Below, in pieces: positions 35,749 through 44,284 of a stretch of DNA of 64,000 nucleotides. This stretch comes from Ferrimonas futtsuensis DSM 18154 (GTDB lineage Bacteria > Pseudomonadota > Gammaproteobacteria > Enterobacterales > Shewanellaceae), in assembly GCF_000422645.1 (NCBI RefSeq), contig NZ_AUGL01000009.1, positions 62,001 to 126,000 on the forward strand. Direction: 5' to 3'. Numbering within the stretch: the first letter of the stretch is position 1; the number at the start of each line of letters is the position of its first letter. A program made the translations under genes and the position numbers. Below the pieces are notes generated by a model that ran no database searches, had not been told where the DNA came from, and saw only the letters and a list, made by a program, of their open reading frames with translations.

Positions 35749-36944
35749 CTGGCACACCCACTCCCCGGATGGGAGGGCGACGCAAGAGGGTGCTTCACCT
35801 GGCGGTGGAATACCCCTCACTGAACCGGGACACCAACACACCGGCAGTGAGGCACTTCATTCGCGCCAACCCGGAAGTGGACTACCGGGTCTTTGCTCTG
35901 AGGCGCACCGCCAATCCTTTCGCCATTAATGCACTGGAGGGGGATGATCAGGGAGACCAGCACGTCACCTCAATGAGATACTGGGGCCTGCCCTACGGCC
36001 TGCTGCTGTTCATCAGCATGACCCTGGTAGCCTGGCGCATACACCGAATGTTACGCCGGGAGGGACTCAGCTTTGACCTGATCCACGCCCACAAATTTGC
36101 CTTCGAGGGCATTGCCGGCTGGTGGCTGGCCCGCTGGCTGAAGGCTCCCCTGGCGCTTTCGGTACGAGGGGAGGCGGAAGCGAAAATCCTCAAATATAAG
36201 CCCCACTATGATCTGTTCTTCAAACGGCAACTGAAAGACGCCTCGCGGATCTACTATGTCTCCGCCTGGTTCAAGCCCCTGCTCAACGCACGATTTGATC
36301 TTCCACCGGAGAAGCAGAAACTCCTGCCCAACTTTGTCGCCGAGCGTCACTGGAATACCACACCGGACTTTCAGGCCGATCGGCTTGTCTCTATTATGGA
36401 TCTCAACGTACTCAGGAAGAAGGGGCTCGCCCGTCTGGTTAGGGTGGTGGCCCAATTGGCACCGAAATACCCTGACTTGACGTTGGAGATCATTGGCGGG
36501 GGCACGGATCAGGCTGTCGAGGACGCCAGACAACTGATCGACGCTGCCGGCATGGGCGACAGGGTCATCCTCAAGGGAGAGATGGACAACACCAGCCTGC
36601 TCTCTGCCCTGCCACAGTATGGCGGCATGGTACTGCCCAGCATCGATGAAACCTTCGGCATGGTGTACGTCGAAGCGCTGCTCAGTGGCGTCCCCATTCT
36701 GCATTCCGAAGAGACCGGCATTGACGGCTTTCTTGACGATGTTCCAGCACGGGTGGTGGCCAATCCCTACAGCGACGACTCGGTGGCCGATGCCATGGAG
36801 CAGTTACTTTTGAACCAGCGGGATTACCGCGACTGGCTGCTGGCTCACCAGGAGTTGCTGGCCGAGAAGTTCAGCAGGAAGCAACATATCGACGGCTACA
36901 ACCGGGACTTTCAACTGGTGCCGTCAAACAAAGCGACCACCTGA
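35745..36944 (+). CDS. Glycosyltransferase family 4
   Basis: The 399-residue protein has a GT-B fold. The N-terminal part binds the acceptor (VLHLAVEYPSLNRDTNTPAVRHF). The C-terminal donor domain includes VSIMDLNVLRKKGLARLV and LEIIGGGTDQAVEDA, and the retaining-GT4 motif PSIDETFGMVYVEALLSGVP, where the Glu pair contacts the nucleotide sugar. It begins at a GTG that overlaps the stop of the fused GT gene. It is the last gene of the plus-strand block and ends 33 bp from the convergent HAD-membrane fusion gene. The sugar donor is unknown; GDP-mannose is reasonable given manBC nearby. Confidence 0.92.
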   Translation: MTGTPTPRMGGRRKRVLHLAVEYPSLNRDTNTPAVRHFIRANPEVDYRVFALRRTANPFAINALEGDDQGDQHVTSMRYWGLPYGLLLFISMTLVAWRIHRMLRREGLSFDLIHAHKFAFEGIAGWWLARWLKAPLALSVRGEAEAKILKYKPHYDLFFKRQLKDASRIYYVSAWFKPLLNARFDLPPEKQKLLPNFVAERHWNTTPDFQADRLVSIMDLNVLRKKGLARLVRVVAQLAPKYPDLTLEIIGGGTDQAVEDARQLIDAAGMGDRVILKGEMDNTSLLSALPQYGGMVLPSIDETFGMVYVEALLSGVPILHSEETGIDGFLDDVPARVVANPYSDDSVADAMEQLLLNQRDYRDWLLAHQELLAEKFSRKQHIDGYNRDFQLVPSNKATT

Positions 36945-36977
36945 CAAGAGCTGCTGCCGATGGGGCCTGCGCCGCCA

Positions 36978-38537
36978 TCAGACCCTCTTGTCCTCCTCGA
37001 CGCCAGGGGGCAACACGCCAGGGTCTCCCCTCTCTGCGGGCTTCAGCGGTGCCATGGCCGCCCTGAACCCCCACACATCCTTGACGGCACGAACTGCAAC
37101 GTAGAGCAGGATGACCAGGGTATGCCACTGGGTTAATTGCTCCCAGGTTGTCGCACCGGCTGCCCAGCAGATCAACAGAACCATAAACAGCATCAAGGCA
37201 TTGAACAGATGCAGTGGCATCCCTTTGCGCTCCCCACCAAATCGGTAGGTTACATAGGGTATCCACTTGGACAGGCCGTGGCTAAAGCAGAAAAGTGCTC
37301 CGACAAGGGAGGAGCTGAACACAGCAAAGTACCCTGCGATTCTCGCCAATTGCAGCAGAAGCATCGGCACCGCGCGCCCTCTTTCCTTGATGCGGTTAAA
37401 CCAGTAGAAGGTGACTCTCACCGCCAGGAGCAACAACATAAAACTGATCCAGACAGAAAGCGCCGCTTCTCCCCCCTGCAAACCTGTCGTCCGGGGAACC
37501 CAGCTCAAGTCTCGCGCCAGCCAGGAAGCTGGGAACGCCAGCGCCATGGCGCAGCACCAGGCAAACCAGGGACGAAAGGCACAACCCAGCCGAAGAAACG
37601 CCTCGCTGACCTTGGGCTTGGCCTCGTAGAGCAACCCCAGCCTGTCATTCTCGGCATAGCCAATCTCATAGGCACTGAAGTAGGACAGCAGGAACAGAAA
37701 CAGGCTGGCACAGGTGAGCAGAGGTTCCGGGCTGGCGAGCCCGAACACCAGAACCAGGGTCAGGTAGTCATGCCCGATAACGGCTCGGGTAAAGTAACTC
37801 TCCGTGGGACGCTTCACCTTCTTGGTGTAGACGAAGGGCAGCATGGGATCGATGCCAGCCCGAACGGAGCGGCTCTCAGGCCATCGGCACAACAGCCCCT
37901 TCGAGCTGGACTCGAGCAGATCTCTATCTAACATGCTGTCGGTGACACTCCAGGCGCGGCCCACCTCCTCCTCGCCGAGAGACTGTCTGATGAACTGCGC
38001 TTTTCCCAGCTGACGGAAAAAGACGGCATTGTCCAGAGTTGAGCTGGCCAGCAAGGGCCAGGGAACCCTCGCCGCTTCCAGCAAAGGCATCAGGATGAAT
38101 TCAAATCCGTAGCTCACCAGATAGATAGGGCCACAGTGTTGCAGCAGCGGCTCCATGAGCCTGTGGTTAATCAACTCCGGTCCCAATTGCCTGACGCGTC
38201 TGGCCCACAATTTTCTGGACCAGGGAAACAGGATAAGCAGCGCTTTGACTCGATACAGGTCGCGATAGTGGCGGTGCTCGGCCCCATTGAACCAACGCCA
38301 GGGCTGAAGCAAGTCCATCAACTGCAGCAGCAGGGCCACCAGCAAAGAGGGCTGCACCGACGCAATAAACTGCTCAGTGGAGTTACTGAGCCACAGAGTA
38401 TCGTCTACGTCCACAAACAGAGGCGTCCCATCCGGGCAGCCCCTCAGACTGTCAATTAGCTCACCGGGCTGCACCAGAAAAGGGTTAGTGTCATTCCGTT
38501 GCTCACATTCGCTGACTGGCACTGTTGTCTCGTCCAC
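36978..38537 (-). CDS. HAD phosphatase - multipass membrane protein fusion (UbiA-like)
   Basis: The 519-residue protein has two parts. Residues 35-230 form a HAD hydrolase: motif I DVDDT at 43-47, a motif-II-like LVSYGF and a motif-IV-like TDSMLDRD. The rest has about eight membrane helices and a short polar stretch, YAENDRLGLLYEAKPK, recalling the NDxxD/KP motif of UbiA prenyltransferases. HAD-UbiA fusions are known and may process polyprenyl-phosphate-linked sugars, but the motif here is degenerate. The start is a GTG with a weak site. It converges on the glycosyltransferase block, suggesting a role in lipid-linked sugar metabolism. Confidence 0.72.
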   Translation of the reverse strand: MDETTVPVSECEQRNDTNPFLVQPGELIDSLRGCPDGTPLFVDVDDTLWLSNSTEQFIASVQPSLLVALLLQLMDLLQPWRWFNGAEHRHYRDLYRVKALLILFPWSRKLWARRVRQLGPELINHRLMEPLLQHCGPIYLVSYGFEFILMPLLEAARVPWPLLASSTLDNAVFFRQLGKAQFIRQSLGEEEVGRAWSVTDSMLDRDLLESSSKGLLCRWPESRSVRAGIDPMLPFVYTKKVKRPTESYFTRAVIGHDYLTLVLVFGLASPEPLLTCASLFLFLLSYFSAYEIGYAENDRLGLLYEAKPKVSEAFLRLGCAFRPWFAWCCAMALAFPASWLARDLSWVPRTTGLQGGEAALSVWISFMLLLLAVRVTFYWFNRIKERGRAVPMLLLQLARIAGYFAVFSSSLVGALFCFSHGLSKWIPYVTYRFGGERKGMPLHLFNALMLFMVLLICWAAGATTWEQLTQWHTLVILLYVAVRAVKDVWGFRAAMAPLKPAERGDPGVLPPGVEEDKRV

Positions 38538-38932
38538 GAAGTCAACTCTCTGTTTCCATTAACTGCTCTAAGTTTAGGCAGGCTATTCGGGTCCCTCCAC
38601 CTCCCCGGAAAAAACCCCCTCCAGGGGCAGCGTCTGGTCACACCATCTTCACAAACGAGATTCAGCCCTCAAACAATCACCGCCTAAAATAAATTTCCCC
38701 TACTGACAAAGAACCTTTTGCGCATAGTAAATAACAAAAATTTTACCACTCATGGAAGTTGCTGTTTTAAGGTCAGATAAACACCACATTGCTCCATTTT
38801 TGTCCCAAACATCCATACATTAGGTTGTTTTACGATCACCGTTTAGGCATTCTATCCTCGCCTACGGGCACAAGGGTCGTCTGCAACGCATAAGGAATGT
38901 TATAACCATGTTGCCGACGACAGATGTAACCA
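38538..38932. other. Leader/promoter region upstream of the riboswitch
   Basis: About 395 bp separate the divergent HAD-membrane gene and the riboswitch aptamer. The stretch 38690-38830 is AT-rich and must contain the promoter for the riboswitch transcript. A weak -35/-10-like pair (TTTACG and TATCCT near 38830-38860) is visible. No supported gene was found. Confidence 0.45.
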
Positions 38933-39026
38933 CGACAGCAGACAAAGGCAAACTTAGCGAAAGCTGAGGACGCAATATTTCCGGTCTAAAGACTTCGGTC
39001 CATGATAGCGGGATTACCTCATGTCG
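38933..39026 (+). ncRNA. Cyclic di-GMP-I (GEMM-I) riboswitch aptamer
   Basis: The segment matches the GEMM-I consensus block by block. It has GGCAAAC at 38947-38953, a GAAA tetraloop on the first hairpin at about 38959-38962, and GGACGCAA after it. CCGGTCTAAA opens the second hairpin, and TAGCGGGATTACC forms the conserved 3' part. The basal stem P1 pairs CGACA (38933-38937) with TGTCG (39022-39026). The layout closely follows the Vibrio cholerae Vc2 aptamer. It lies 113 nt upstream of the start of the giant exported protein gene, in the same orientation, and should control it in response to c-di-GMP. Confidence 0.95.
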
Positions 39027-39042
39027 ATGGTGTACTGTGGAC

Positions 39043-39073
39043 ACACAACTCCTTGTTAAAATGGAGGTTGTGT
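39043..39073 (+). terminator. Hairpin downstream of the aptamer, putative expression platform
   Basis: ACACAAC (39043-39049) pairs with GTTGTGT (39067-39073). TCC/GGA extends the stem past a one-base bulge, and a 10-nt loop closes it. The 3' flank (TCTTGTTGTCG) is T-rich but interrupted. The hairpin sits 16 nt after the aptamer's P1 stem. This suggests an intrinsic terminator whose formation depends on c-di-GMP binding; whether the ligand turns the gene on or off cannot be decided from the sequence. Confidence 0.6.
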
Positions 39074-39139
39074 CTTGTTGTCGCAGTCCCTCACTGACAT
39101 TGCCATTTTGTCTGCCCAGCTAAATTGAGGCTTGTCATT

Positions 39140-42100
39140 ATGGCTCGGCAGTTTATTTGGGGGAAACCACTGGGGCAAGGTGGTGCGCTATCGCATGCCC
39201 TTGTTTTTGTTTTCTTTCTCTCTATTTTTTTTCCTACGACCGTAAACGCTTCCAACGCCGTTCATTTCAACGGCAGCGACGCCTATTCCGAGATCGATGC
39301 CTGGCAACCCAGCGGCCCCTACAAGGTTGTCGCCTGGCTGGCCGAGCTGCATCCAACGTCCAGTAACAGGACGATCCTTCTAAGTTCTTCCTCAACGACC
39401 GATTTCCTGTCGTTTACCCACAGCAGCGTTCAGGGTAAGTGGGGCAGCAACTACCCGGGGGTGTGGAACAAGTTGGATTTTGCCACCTCTCGCTACCTGG
39501 AGATCCAGGTGGACTTTGGCAAGATGACCGCGTCCGACGGCAACAACACCAGAACGGTCCGCCACAAGAGCATCCAGCCTACTGCGACCGCATTTGACTG
39601 GCTCTATCGCCGTGGTTACAGCGATTTCTCCCAAGGGGCGATTCAGGGCCTGGCCCTGATCGATCTGGGCAATGCCGCCAACTCCCGAGCCTTCGCCTTC
39701 CATCAAGGCAAAGGCCTGGTCGAGGTAGGAGGCAGCGCGTCCTTTGACCCGCTGGTGAACATTGATAACAGCGACTGGCGCACCGGCCCTCACACCATCA
39801 GCAACCCCGCCCCTGACCATTTTGACGATGGTCAATGGAATGCCGCGTTTGGCAACGGCCCCGAAGAGCCCACTGATCCGGTAGAGCCTACCGATCCCGT
39901 TGAGCCTACTGACCCAGTCGAGCCTACCGACCCAGTCGAGCCTACTGACCCAGTAGAGCCTACTGACCCAGTCGAGCCGGCGCCCTCCGGTGAGTCCGCC
40001 GCAGCACGCTTTAACGGTGACAACGCCTACGGCGAGATTGCCACCTGGCAGCCCACGGGTAAGTTCCGCGTGATCGCCTACCTGAACGAACTCGACCCCG
40101 TTGCCGACCAGCGCACCGTCCTGCTCAGTGACTCCAAATCCAAAGAGTTCATTGGCCTGAACCACGGCAGCGTTCAGGGCCAGTGGAACGGCCAATACCC
40201 CGGTATCTGGAACAAGTTCAGCTTCGACGCCACCAAGTATCTGGATCTGACCGTCGATTTTGGCAAACTGACCGCAACAGATGGTCAGGTAACCCACAGC
40301 ATCAACAGCAGTGCCATCGACCCTACCAGCGTCAGCTACAACTGGTTGATGCGCCGCGGCAGCAAAGATTTCTCCTTAGCTGGCGTACAGGCGATCATCC
40401 TGATGGACTTGGTGAACCCGGAAAACTCACGCGCCTATGGCTTTGAGAATGGCCAGGGCCTGGCAGAGGTCGGCGGCACCAGCGGTGTAAACACCCTCTC
40501 TGGCGTACAGACCAGTGACTACACCGTTGGCACCCATCAGGTGATCAACCCCGACAGCAGCGTGTTCAGCGACGCCGAGTGGCAAGCCGTGTTTGGCGGT
40601 TCTGACACCACTGACCCGGTTGAACCCACGGATCCCGTAGAACCAACTGATCCGGTTGAACCCACGGATCCTGTTGAGCCGACTGACCCAGTTGAGCCCA
40701 CCGATCCCGTTGAGCCCACGCCTCCCTCCACCTCAGGTCAGGCGGTGCGCTTCGATGGCGTCAACAACTTTGGTGAAATTGCTTCCTGGCAGCCCAAAGG
40801 GAAGTTCCGGGTTGTCGCCTGGCTGGCCGAGCTGGACAGCGACAGCGGTGCGCGCACCTATCTGCTGAGCAACTCCAATACCTCCGAGTTTATTGGCTTC
40901 ACCCACAGAGATATCCAGGTAAAGTACGGCAGTGACTTCCCCGGAATCTGGGGCAACTTCGACTTCGCCGGTCAGCGCTACATCGATGTGACCATCGACC
41001 ACGGCAAGCTGACCGCCAGCGACGGTGTCACCACCGCCTCTGCCAGCAGCACCGCCTTTGATCCGACCGCCGTCTCCTTCGACTGGCTCTTCCGCCGCAA
41101 CGGCACCTACTCCAAGGGCGCCCTGCAAGCCATCAGCCTGATCGATTACGCCGATCCTGCCAACTCACGCACCTATGCCTTCGATGCCGAGCAGGGCATG
41201 GTGGAGCTGGGCGGCAACAACGGTACTGTGCACAACACCAGCAGCTCTGATTACTTCCAGGGCCCGCTGAAGGTAACCAACCCCGAACCGACTCACTTCG
41301 ACCAGGCTCAGTGGAGTGCTTTCTACCCTGAGAACGGCGGAACCGACCCGGTTGAGCCCACGGATCCGGTGGAGCCTACCGATCCTGTGGAACCGACGGA
41401 CCCCGTCGAGCCGACCGATCCGGTTGAACCCACAGATCCCGTGGAACCTACCGATCCTGTGGATCCACCGGTCACCAACCCGGATGCCGGCCTGCTGCTG
41501 CCCGCCGACGCCAAGGCGGTACAGTTCAGCGGCAACGGTGCCTACCTGGATCTGCATACCTGGCAGCCCGGCGGTGAGTACCGCGTAGTAGGATGGCTGA
41601 GCCAGCTGGACAGCAACGCCGACGCCAAGAGCTATCTGGTGAGCGGCAACGGCAACTACCTGGCGTTCAGCCATCACAGCGTGGAAGCCAAGTTCGGTGG
41701 CTCTGTGGTTCGCATCGACAACCGCTTCGCCTTTGGTCAGACCCGTTACGTAGAGATTCACGTCAAATCCGGTCAGCTGACCGCGTCTGACGGCCAGACC
41801 ACGGTCTCCACCAACAACGGTGCTGTGTCCACCAACGCCAGCTATGATGCCGCTTTCCGCAACGGCAGCAGCTACAGCAAGGGCGCCCTGCAGTCTCTGG
41901 CACTGATCGACTACAGCAACGACGACAACGTTCGCGGCTATACCTTCAATGCCAGCCAGGGCGTAATTGAAACCAAGAGCAACAGCACCGACGCCAGCTA
42001 CCTGGCCAACGTGGGCTCCGGTGACTTCCTGACCATCAGCCAGAACGTAGTGGCTCCACGCCCTCTGCTGGCCACTCAGGCGGAGTGGGATGCTCAGTTC

Positions 42101-43177
42101 AACAAGGTGTACGGCAACGGCCGTCCCCTGCTGAACACCACCAATGGCAACGACCAGAAGAAGTTTGCCTGGGAGGGCCATTATTGGCTGCGCTCCTATC
42201 TGACCATGGCCAAGACCTTCAACGACGACAAGTACCTGGACTACGCCGTTGAGCTGATTGACCACATGTTCAACTACACCGACGAGAAGCGAGTTGCCCG
42301 TGGCGAGTTGAACCTGGGAAGCCAGCCCTATAACCTGGCGCCCAAGTACTACCTCAACAACCCAGGCAAGGCCGCGCCCGGCTGGCGTCGCCCCTACAAC
42401 GGCTGGCGTATTGAGGTCCTGAGTGATGGCCAGATCCTCAACGGCATCACCCGGATTGCGGACTACATCAAGTCCGAGAACAAGACCCAGTACACCGCCA
42501 AAGCGGACCAGTACCTGGCGGAAGCGGCGCGGATCATCCGCAGCCACGACTCCTCCTACAGCACCACCAAAAACGGTGCGATTCAGGGGTCCTACTTCTA
42601 CGTGAACTACAAGAACAGCGACTATGGCGACTCGGGGCTGTTCTCCAACCCCATGCCCTACAACCACGACATGACCATGGGCATCGCCATGATCTACGTA
42701 AACAAGTGGCTGTCCGGCGGCGAGCCAGTGATGGAGCAGCGGGTACGGGATATCCTCGGCTTCTTCACCGATCACATGCGCTACAACAGTGACGGCACCT
42801 GCACCTGGGATTACGCCTTCAACAGCAGCGGTGACAACAAGCTGGAAGACGTAAACCACGCCCACCTGGACGTTGGCTTCATGGTGACCGCCTACAACGA
42901 GGGCTATGCCTCCGACGACAGCGACATCAAGTGTCTGACCAAGACCCTGACCGACAAGGTGTTCATGGCGCCTGGCATGCTGCATTACGACGTCGCCGGC
43001 GGCGGCATCAGCGGCCGTTGGGATCAGATTGCCACAGGGTACGACTGGTCAGAACTGGCGCCCTGGGATGCCCGTGTTACCGAGATCAACAAGCATGTGC
43101 TGCGTCAGTATGGTCAGGTCACCTGGTACCGCCCGTACCTGGCCTGGGCTCAGGTGCTGCACTGGCAGAACCAGTAA
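39140..43177 (+). CDS. Giant exported modular protein controlled by c-di-GMP riboswitch
   Basis: The 1345-residue protein has a long signal sequence (LVFVFFLSIFFPTTVNAS). Four related beta-rich modules of about 190 residues follow (nt 39.25-39.85, 40.0-40.6, 40.74-41.33, 41.5-42.07 kb), separated by three (EPTDPV)n linkers. Each module has the same landmarks: W-P-x-G near the start, a central Y/FPGIWN-type motif, LTASDG, and an end like DYADPANSRTYAF. The C-terminal 360 residues are helix-rich (YWLRSYLTMAKTFND; NHAHLDVGFMVTAYNEG), like (alpha/alpha) toroid polysaccharide lyases or hydrolases. I do not recognise the family. Carbohydrate binding plus a catalytic or structural toroid is inference. 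A TTG at 39125 is an alternative start. Confidence 0.85.
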   Translation: MARQFIWGKPLGQGGALSHALVFVFFLSIFFPTTVNASNAVHFNGSDAYSEIDAWQPSGPYKVVAWLAELHPTSSNRTILLSSSSTTDFLSFTHSSVQGKWGSNYPGVWNKLDFATSRYLEIQVDFGKMTASDGNNTRTVRHKSIQPTATAFDWLYRRGYSDFSQGAIQGLALIDLGNAANSRAFAFHQGKGLVEVGGSASFDPLVNIDNSDWRTGPHTISNPAPDHFDDGQWNAAFGNGPEEPTDPVEPTDPVEPTDPVEPTDPVEPTDPVEPTDPVEPAPSGESAAARFNGDNAYGEIATWQPTGKFRVIAYLNELDPVADQRTVLLSDSKSKEFIGLNHGSVQGQWNGQYPGIWNKFSFDATKYLDLTVDFGKLTATDGQVTHSINSSAIDPTSVSYNWLMRRGSKDFSLAGVQAIILMDLVNPENSRAYGFENGQGLAEVGGTSGVNTLSGVQTSDYTVGTHQVINPDSSVFSDAEWQAVFGGSDTTDPVEPTDPVEPTDPVEPTDPVEPTDPVEPTDPVEPTPPSTSGQAVRFDGVNNFGEIASWQPKGKFRVVAWLAELDSDSGARTYLLSNSNTSEFIGFTHRDIQVKYGSDFPGIWGNFDFAGQRYIDVTIDHGKLTASDGVTTASASSTAFDPTAVSFDWLFRRNGTYSKGALQAISLIDYADPANSRTYAFDAEQGMVELGGNNGTVHNTSSSDYFQGPLKVTNPEPTHFDQAQWSAFYPENGGTDPVEPTDPVEPTDPVEPTDPVEPTDPVEPTDPVEPTDPVDPPVTNPDAGLLLPADAKAVQFSGNGAYLDLHTWQPGGEYRVVGWLSQLDSNADAKSYLVSGNGNYLAFSHHSVEAKFGGSVVRIDNRFAFGQTRYVEIHVKSGQLTASDGQTTVSTNNGAVSTNASYDAAFRNGSSYSKGALQSLALIDYSNDDNVRGYTFNASQGVIETKSNSTDASYLANVGSGDFLTISQNVVAPRPLLATQAEWDAQFNKVYGNGRPLLNTTNGNDQKKFAWEGHYWLRSYLTMAKTFNDDKYLDYAVELIDHMFNYTDEKRVARGELNLGSQPYNLAPKYYLNNPGKAAPGWRRPYNGWRIEVLSDGQILNGITRIADYIKSENKTQYTAKADQYLAEAARIIRSHDSSYSTTKNGAIQGSYFYVNYKNSDYGDSGLFSNPMPYNHDMTMGIAMIYVNKWLSGGEPVMEQRVRDILGFFTDHMRYNSDGTCTWDYAFNSSGDNKLEDVNHAHLDVGFMVTAYNEGYASDDSDIKCLTKTLTDKVFMAPGMLHYDVAGGGISGRWDQIATGYDWSELAPWDARVTEINKHVLRQYGQVTWYRPYLAWAQVLHWQNQ
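39866..39973 (+). repeat. Linker 1: six EPTDPV hexapeptide repeats (18-bp unit)
   Basis: Six in-frame copies of an 18-bp unit encode EPTDPV between modules 1 and 2. Codons are very similar between units (several differ by one base), suggesting recent expansion by slippage. The acidic, proline-rich spacer should be extended and flexible. Confidence 0.95.
40610..40711 (+). repeat. Linker 2: TDPV plus five EPTDPV repeats
   Basis: Thirty-four codons form TDPV followed by five EPTDPV units between modules 2 and 3. Codon choice differs from linker 1, including gaa/gag and ccc/cca/ccg changes, so this array expanded separately or has diverged. Confidence 0.95.
41342..41461 (+). repeat. Linker 3: TDPV plus six EPTDPV repeats
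   Basis: Forty codons form TDPV and six EPTDPV units between modules 3 and 4. The array ends in DPPVTNPD before the last module. Synonymous variation between units is high, so the peptide sequence seems to be kept by selection rather than by recent duplication. Confidence 0.95.
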
Positions 43178-43191
43178 CATCCCCCAACAGC

Positions 43192-43219
43192 AAGGCGGCC
43201 TTCGGGCCGCCTTTTTTTT
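43192..43219 (+). terminator. Rho-independent terminator of the giant protein gene
   Basis: A perfect 9-bp stem (AAGGCGGCC / GGCCGCCTT) with a TTCG tetraloop is followed by eight T's in total. It starts 15 nt after the stop codon and cleanly separates this gene from mtfA. Confidence 0.95.
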
Positions 43220-43273
43220 GCTGTCGCTTTCGCCCCCATTCCCTTACCTGGATTCTGCCGCTAAGCTATCGCC

Positions 43274-44119
43274 ATGTTTGATTTTTTCTCCAACTGGCGA
43301 CGACGGAGGCTGCTGGCCCGTTTCGACCATGAGCGCCGGGCCCGCTGGCAGCAGAATCTGGACGCCCTGGCCATTCTCGATGGTCTCAGTCCAGGCGAGC
43401 AGACCCGGCTGATGGAGCTGGGCTGGTGCTTCCTCCACGACAAGCGCTTCACCCCGGTGATGGGGGCCAACCTCACCGATGATCACTGCATCGACATCGC
43501 CCTGATGGCCGCCCTGCCCGTGCTCAACCTTGGGCTGGACGCCTACGGGGTGTTCCACGAGCTGCTGATCTACCCCGAAGAGTTTGTCAGCGACCGCCAC
43601 TACCTGGACGACAACGGCGTCGAACACCAGAGCATGGAGGAGTTGTCGGGCGAGGCGTGGGAACAGGGGCCGGTGATCCTGTCCCTGTCTGAGCTGGGTC
43701 ACAGCAGGCAATGGAGCGGGTTTAATCTGGTGATCCACGAGCTGGCCCATAAGCTGGATATGGCCAACGGCGGCATCGCCGACGGCTTGCCGGCTCTGCC
43801 TGCGGCCCTGCAAAACCCATGGCTGGAGGCGTTCCCCAATGCCTTTATCAGCCAATACCGTCAGGCCGAGCTGGCCCAGTCCCTGCCCGAGGGATCGGCC
43901 CAGGCAAACCTGGCCTGGGACCGTTTGTGGATAGACCCTTACGGCGCCGAAAACGAAGCGGAATTTTTCGCCGTCTGCCTGGAGGCCTTTTTCACCGATC
44001 CCATCGCCCTGAACCTGGCCTATCCGCCGATCTACCAGCTGCTCAGCCGGTTCCTGGGGCAACACCCCATAGAGCGGGCGCCCCAATGGCAGCCCCTGCC
44101 CCATCTCTGCCAGAACTGA
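43274..44119 (+). CDS. mtfA: MtfA-family zinc aminopeptidase / Mlc regulator
   Basis: The 281-residue protein matches MtfA (DgsA anti-repressor): an N-terminal helical region, then VILSLSELGHSRQWSGFNLVI leading into the gluzincin motif HELAHKLD. About 60 residues later EAEFFAVCLEAFF supplies the third zinc ligand. In E. coli MtfA binds the glucose repressor Mlc and has aminopeptidase activity. The length (E. coli 265) and motifs agree. It is a single gene between the terminator at 43192-43219 and the FMN-binding lipoprotein gene. No mlc homologue is visible here. Confidence 0.9.
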   Translation: MFDFFSNWRRRRLLARFDHERRARWQQNLDALAILDGLSPGEQTRLMELGWCFLHDKRFTPVMGANLTDDHCIDIALMAALPVLNLGLDAYGVFHELLIYPEEFVSDRHYLDDNGVEHQSMEELSGEAWEQGPVILSLSELGHSRQWSGFNLVIHELAHKLDMANGGIADGLPALPAALQNPWLEAFPNAFISQYRQAELAQSLPEGSAQANLAWDRLWIDPYGAENEAEFFAVCLEAFFTDPIALNLAYPPIYQLLSRFLGQHPIERAPQWQPLPHLCQN

Positions 44120-44284
44120 TTTACGACCAAACTCCAGGCCACTCAACCCAGTGTGAAACCGATCACCCTTCTTCCCGCGCTACGGAAAACCACTATATTG
44201 CCCCTCACGGCGTTTAATTAGTCTGCTAGTCAAAGGTCAACTCCGACCCGCATCAACGAGATACAAACGAGTTAGGAGCCATCG

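Noticed and set aside
39832-41535. Regularly spaced short repeats that could suggest a CRISPR array or minisatellite
   Set aside because: The 18-bp units are in frame, have no unique spacers and encode EPTDPV linkers in a clear coding sequence.
41165-42985. Open frame of 606 codons antisense to the giant exported protein gene
   Set aside because: Its sequence is Val/Gly-rich and low in complexity, mirrors the repeats of the sense gene, and has no promoter or ribosome-binding site. It is a shadow of the sense codon use.
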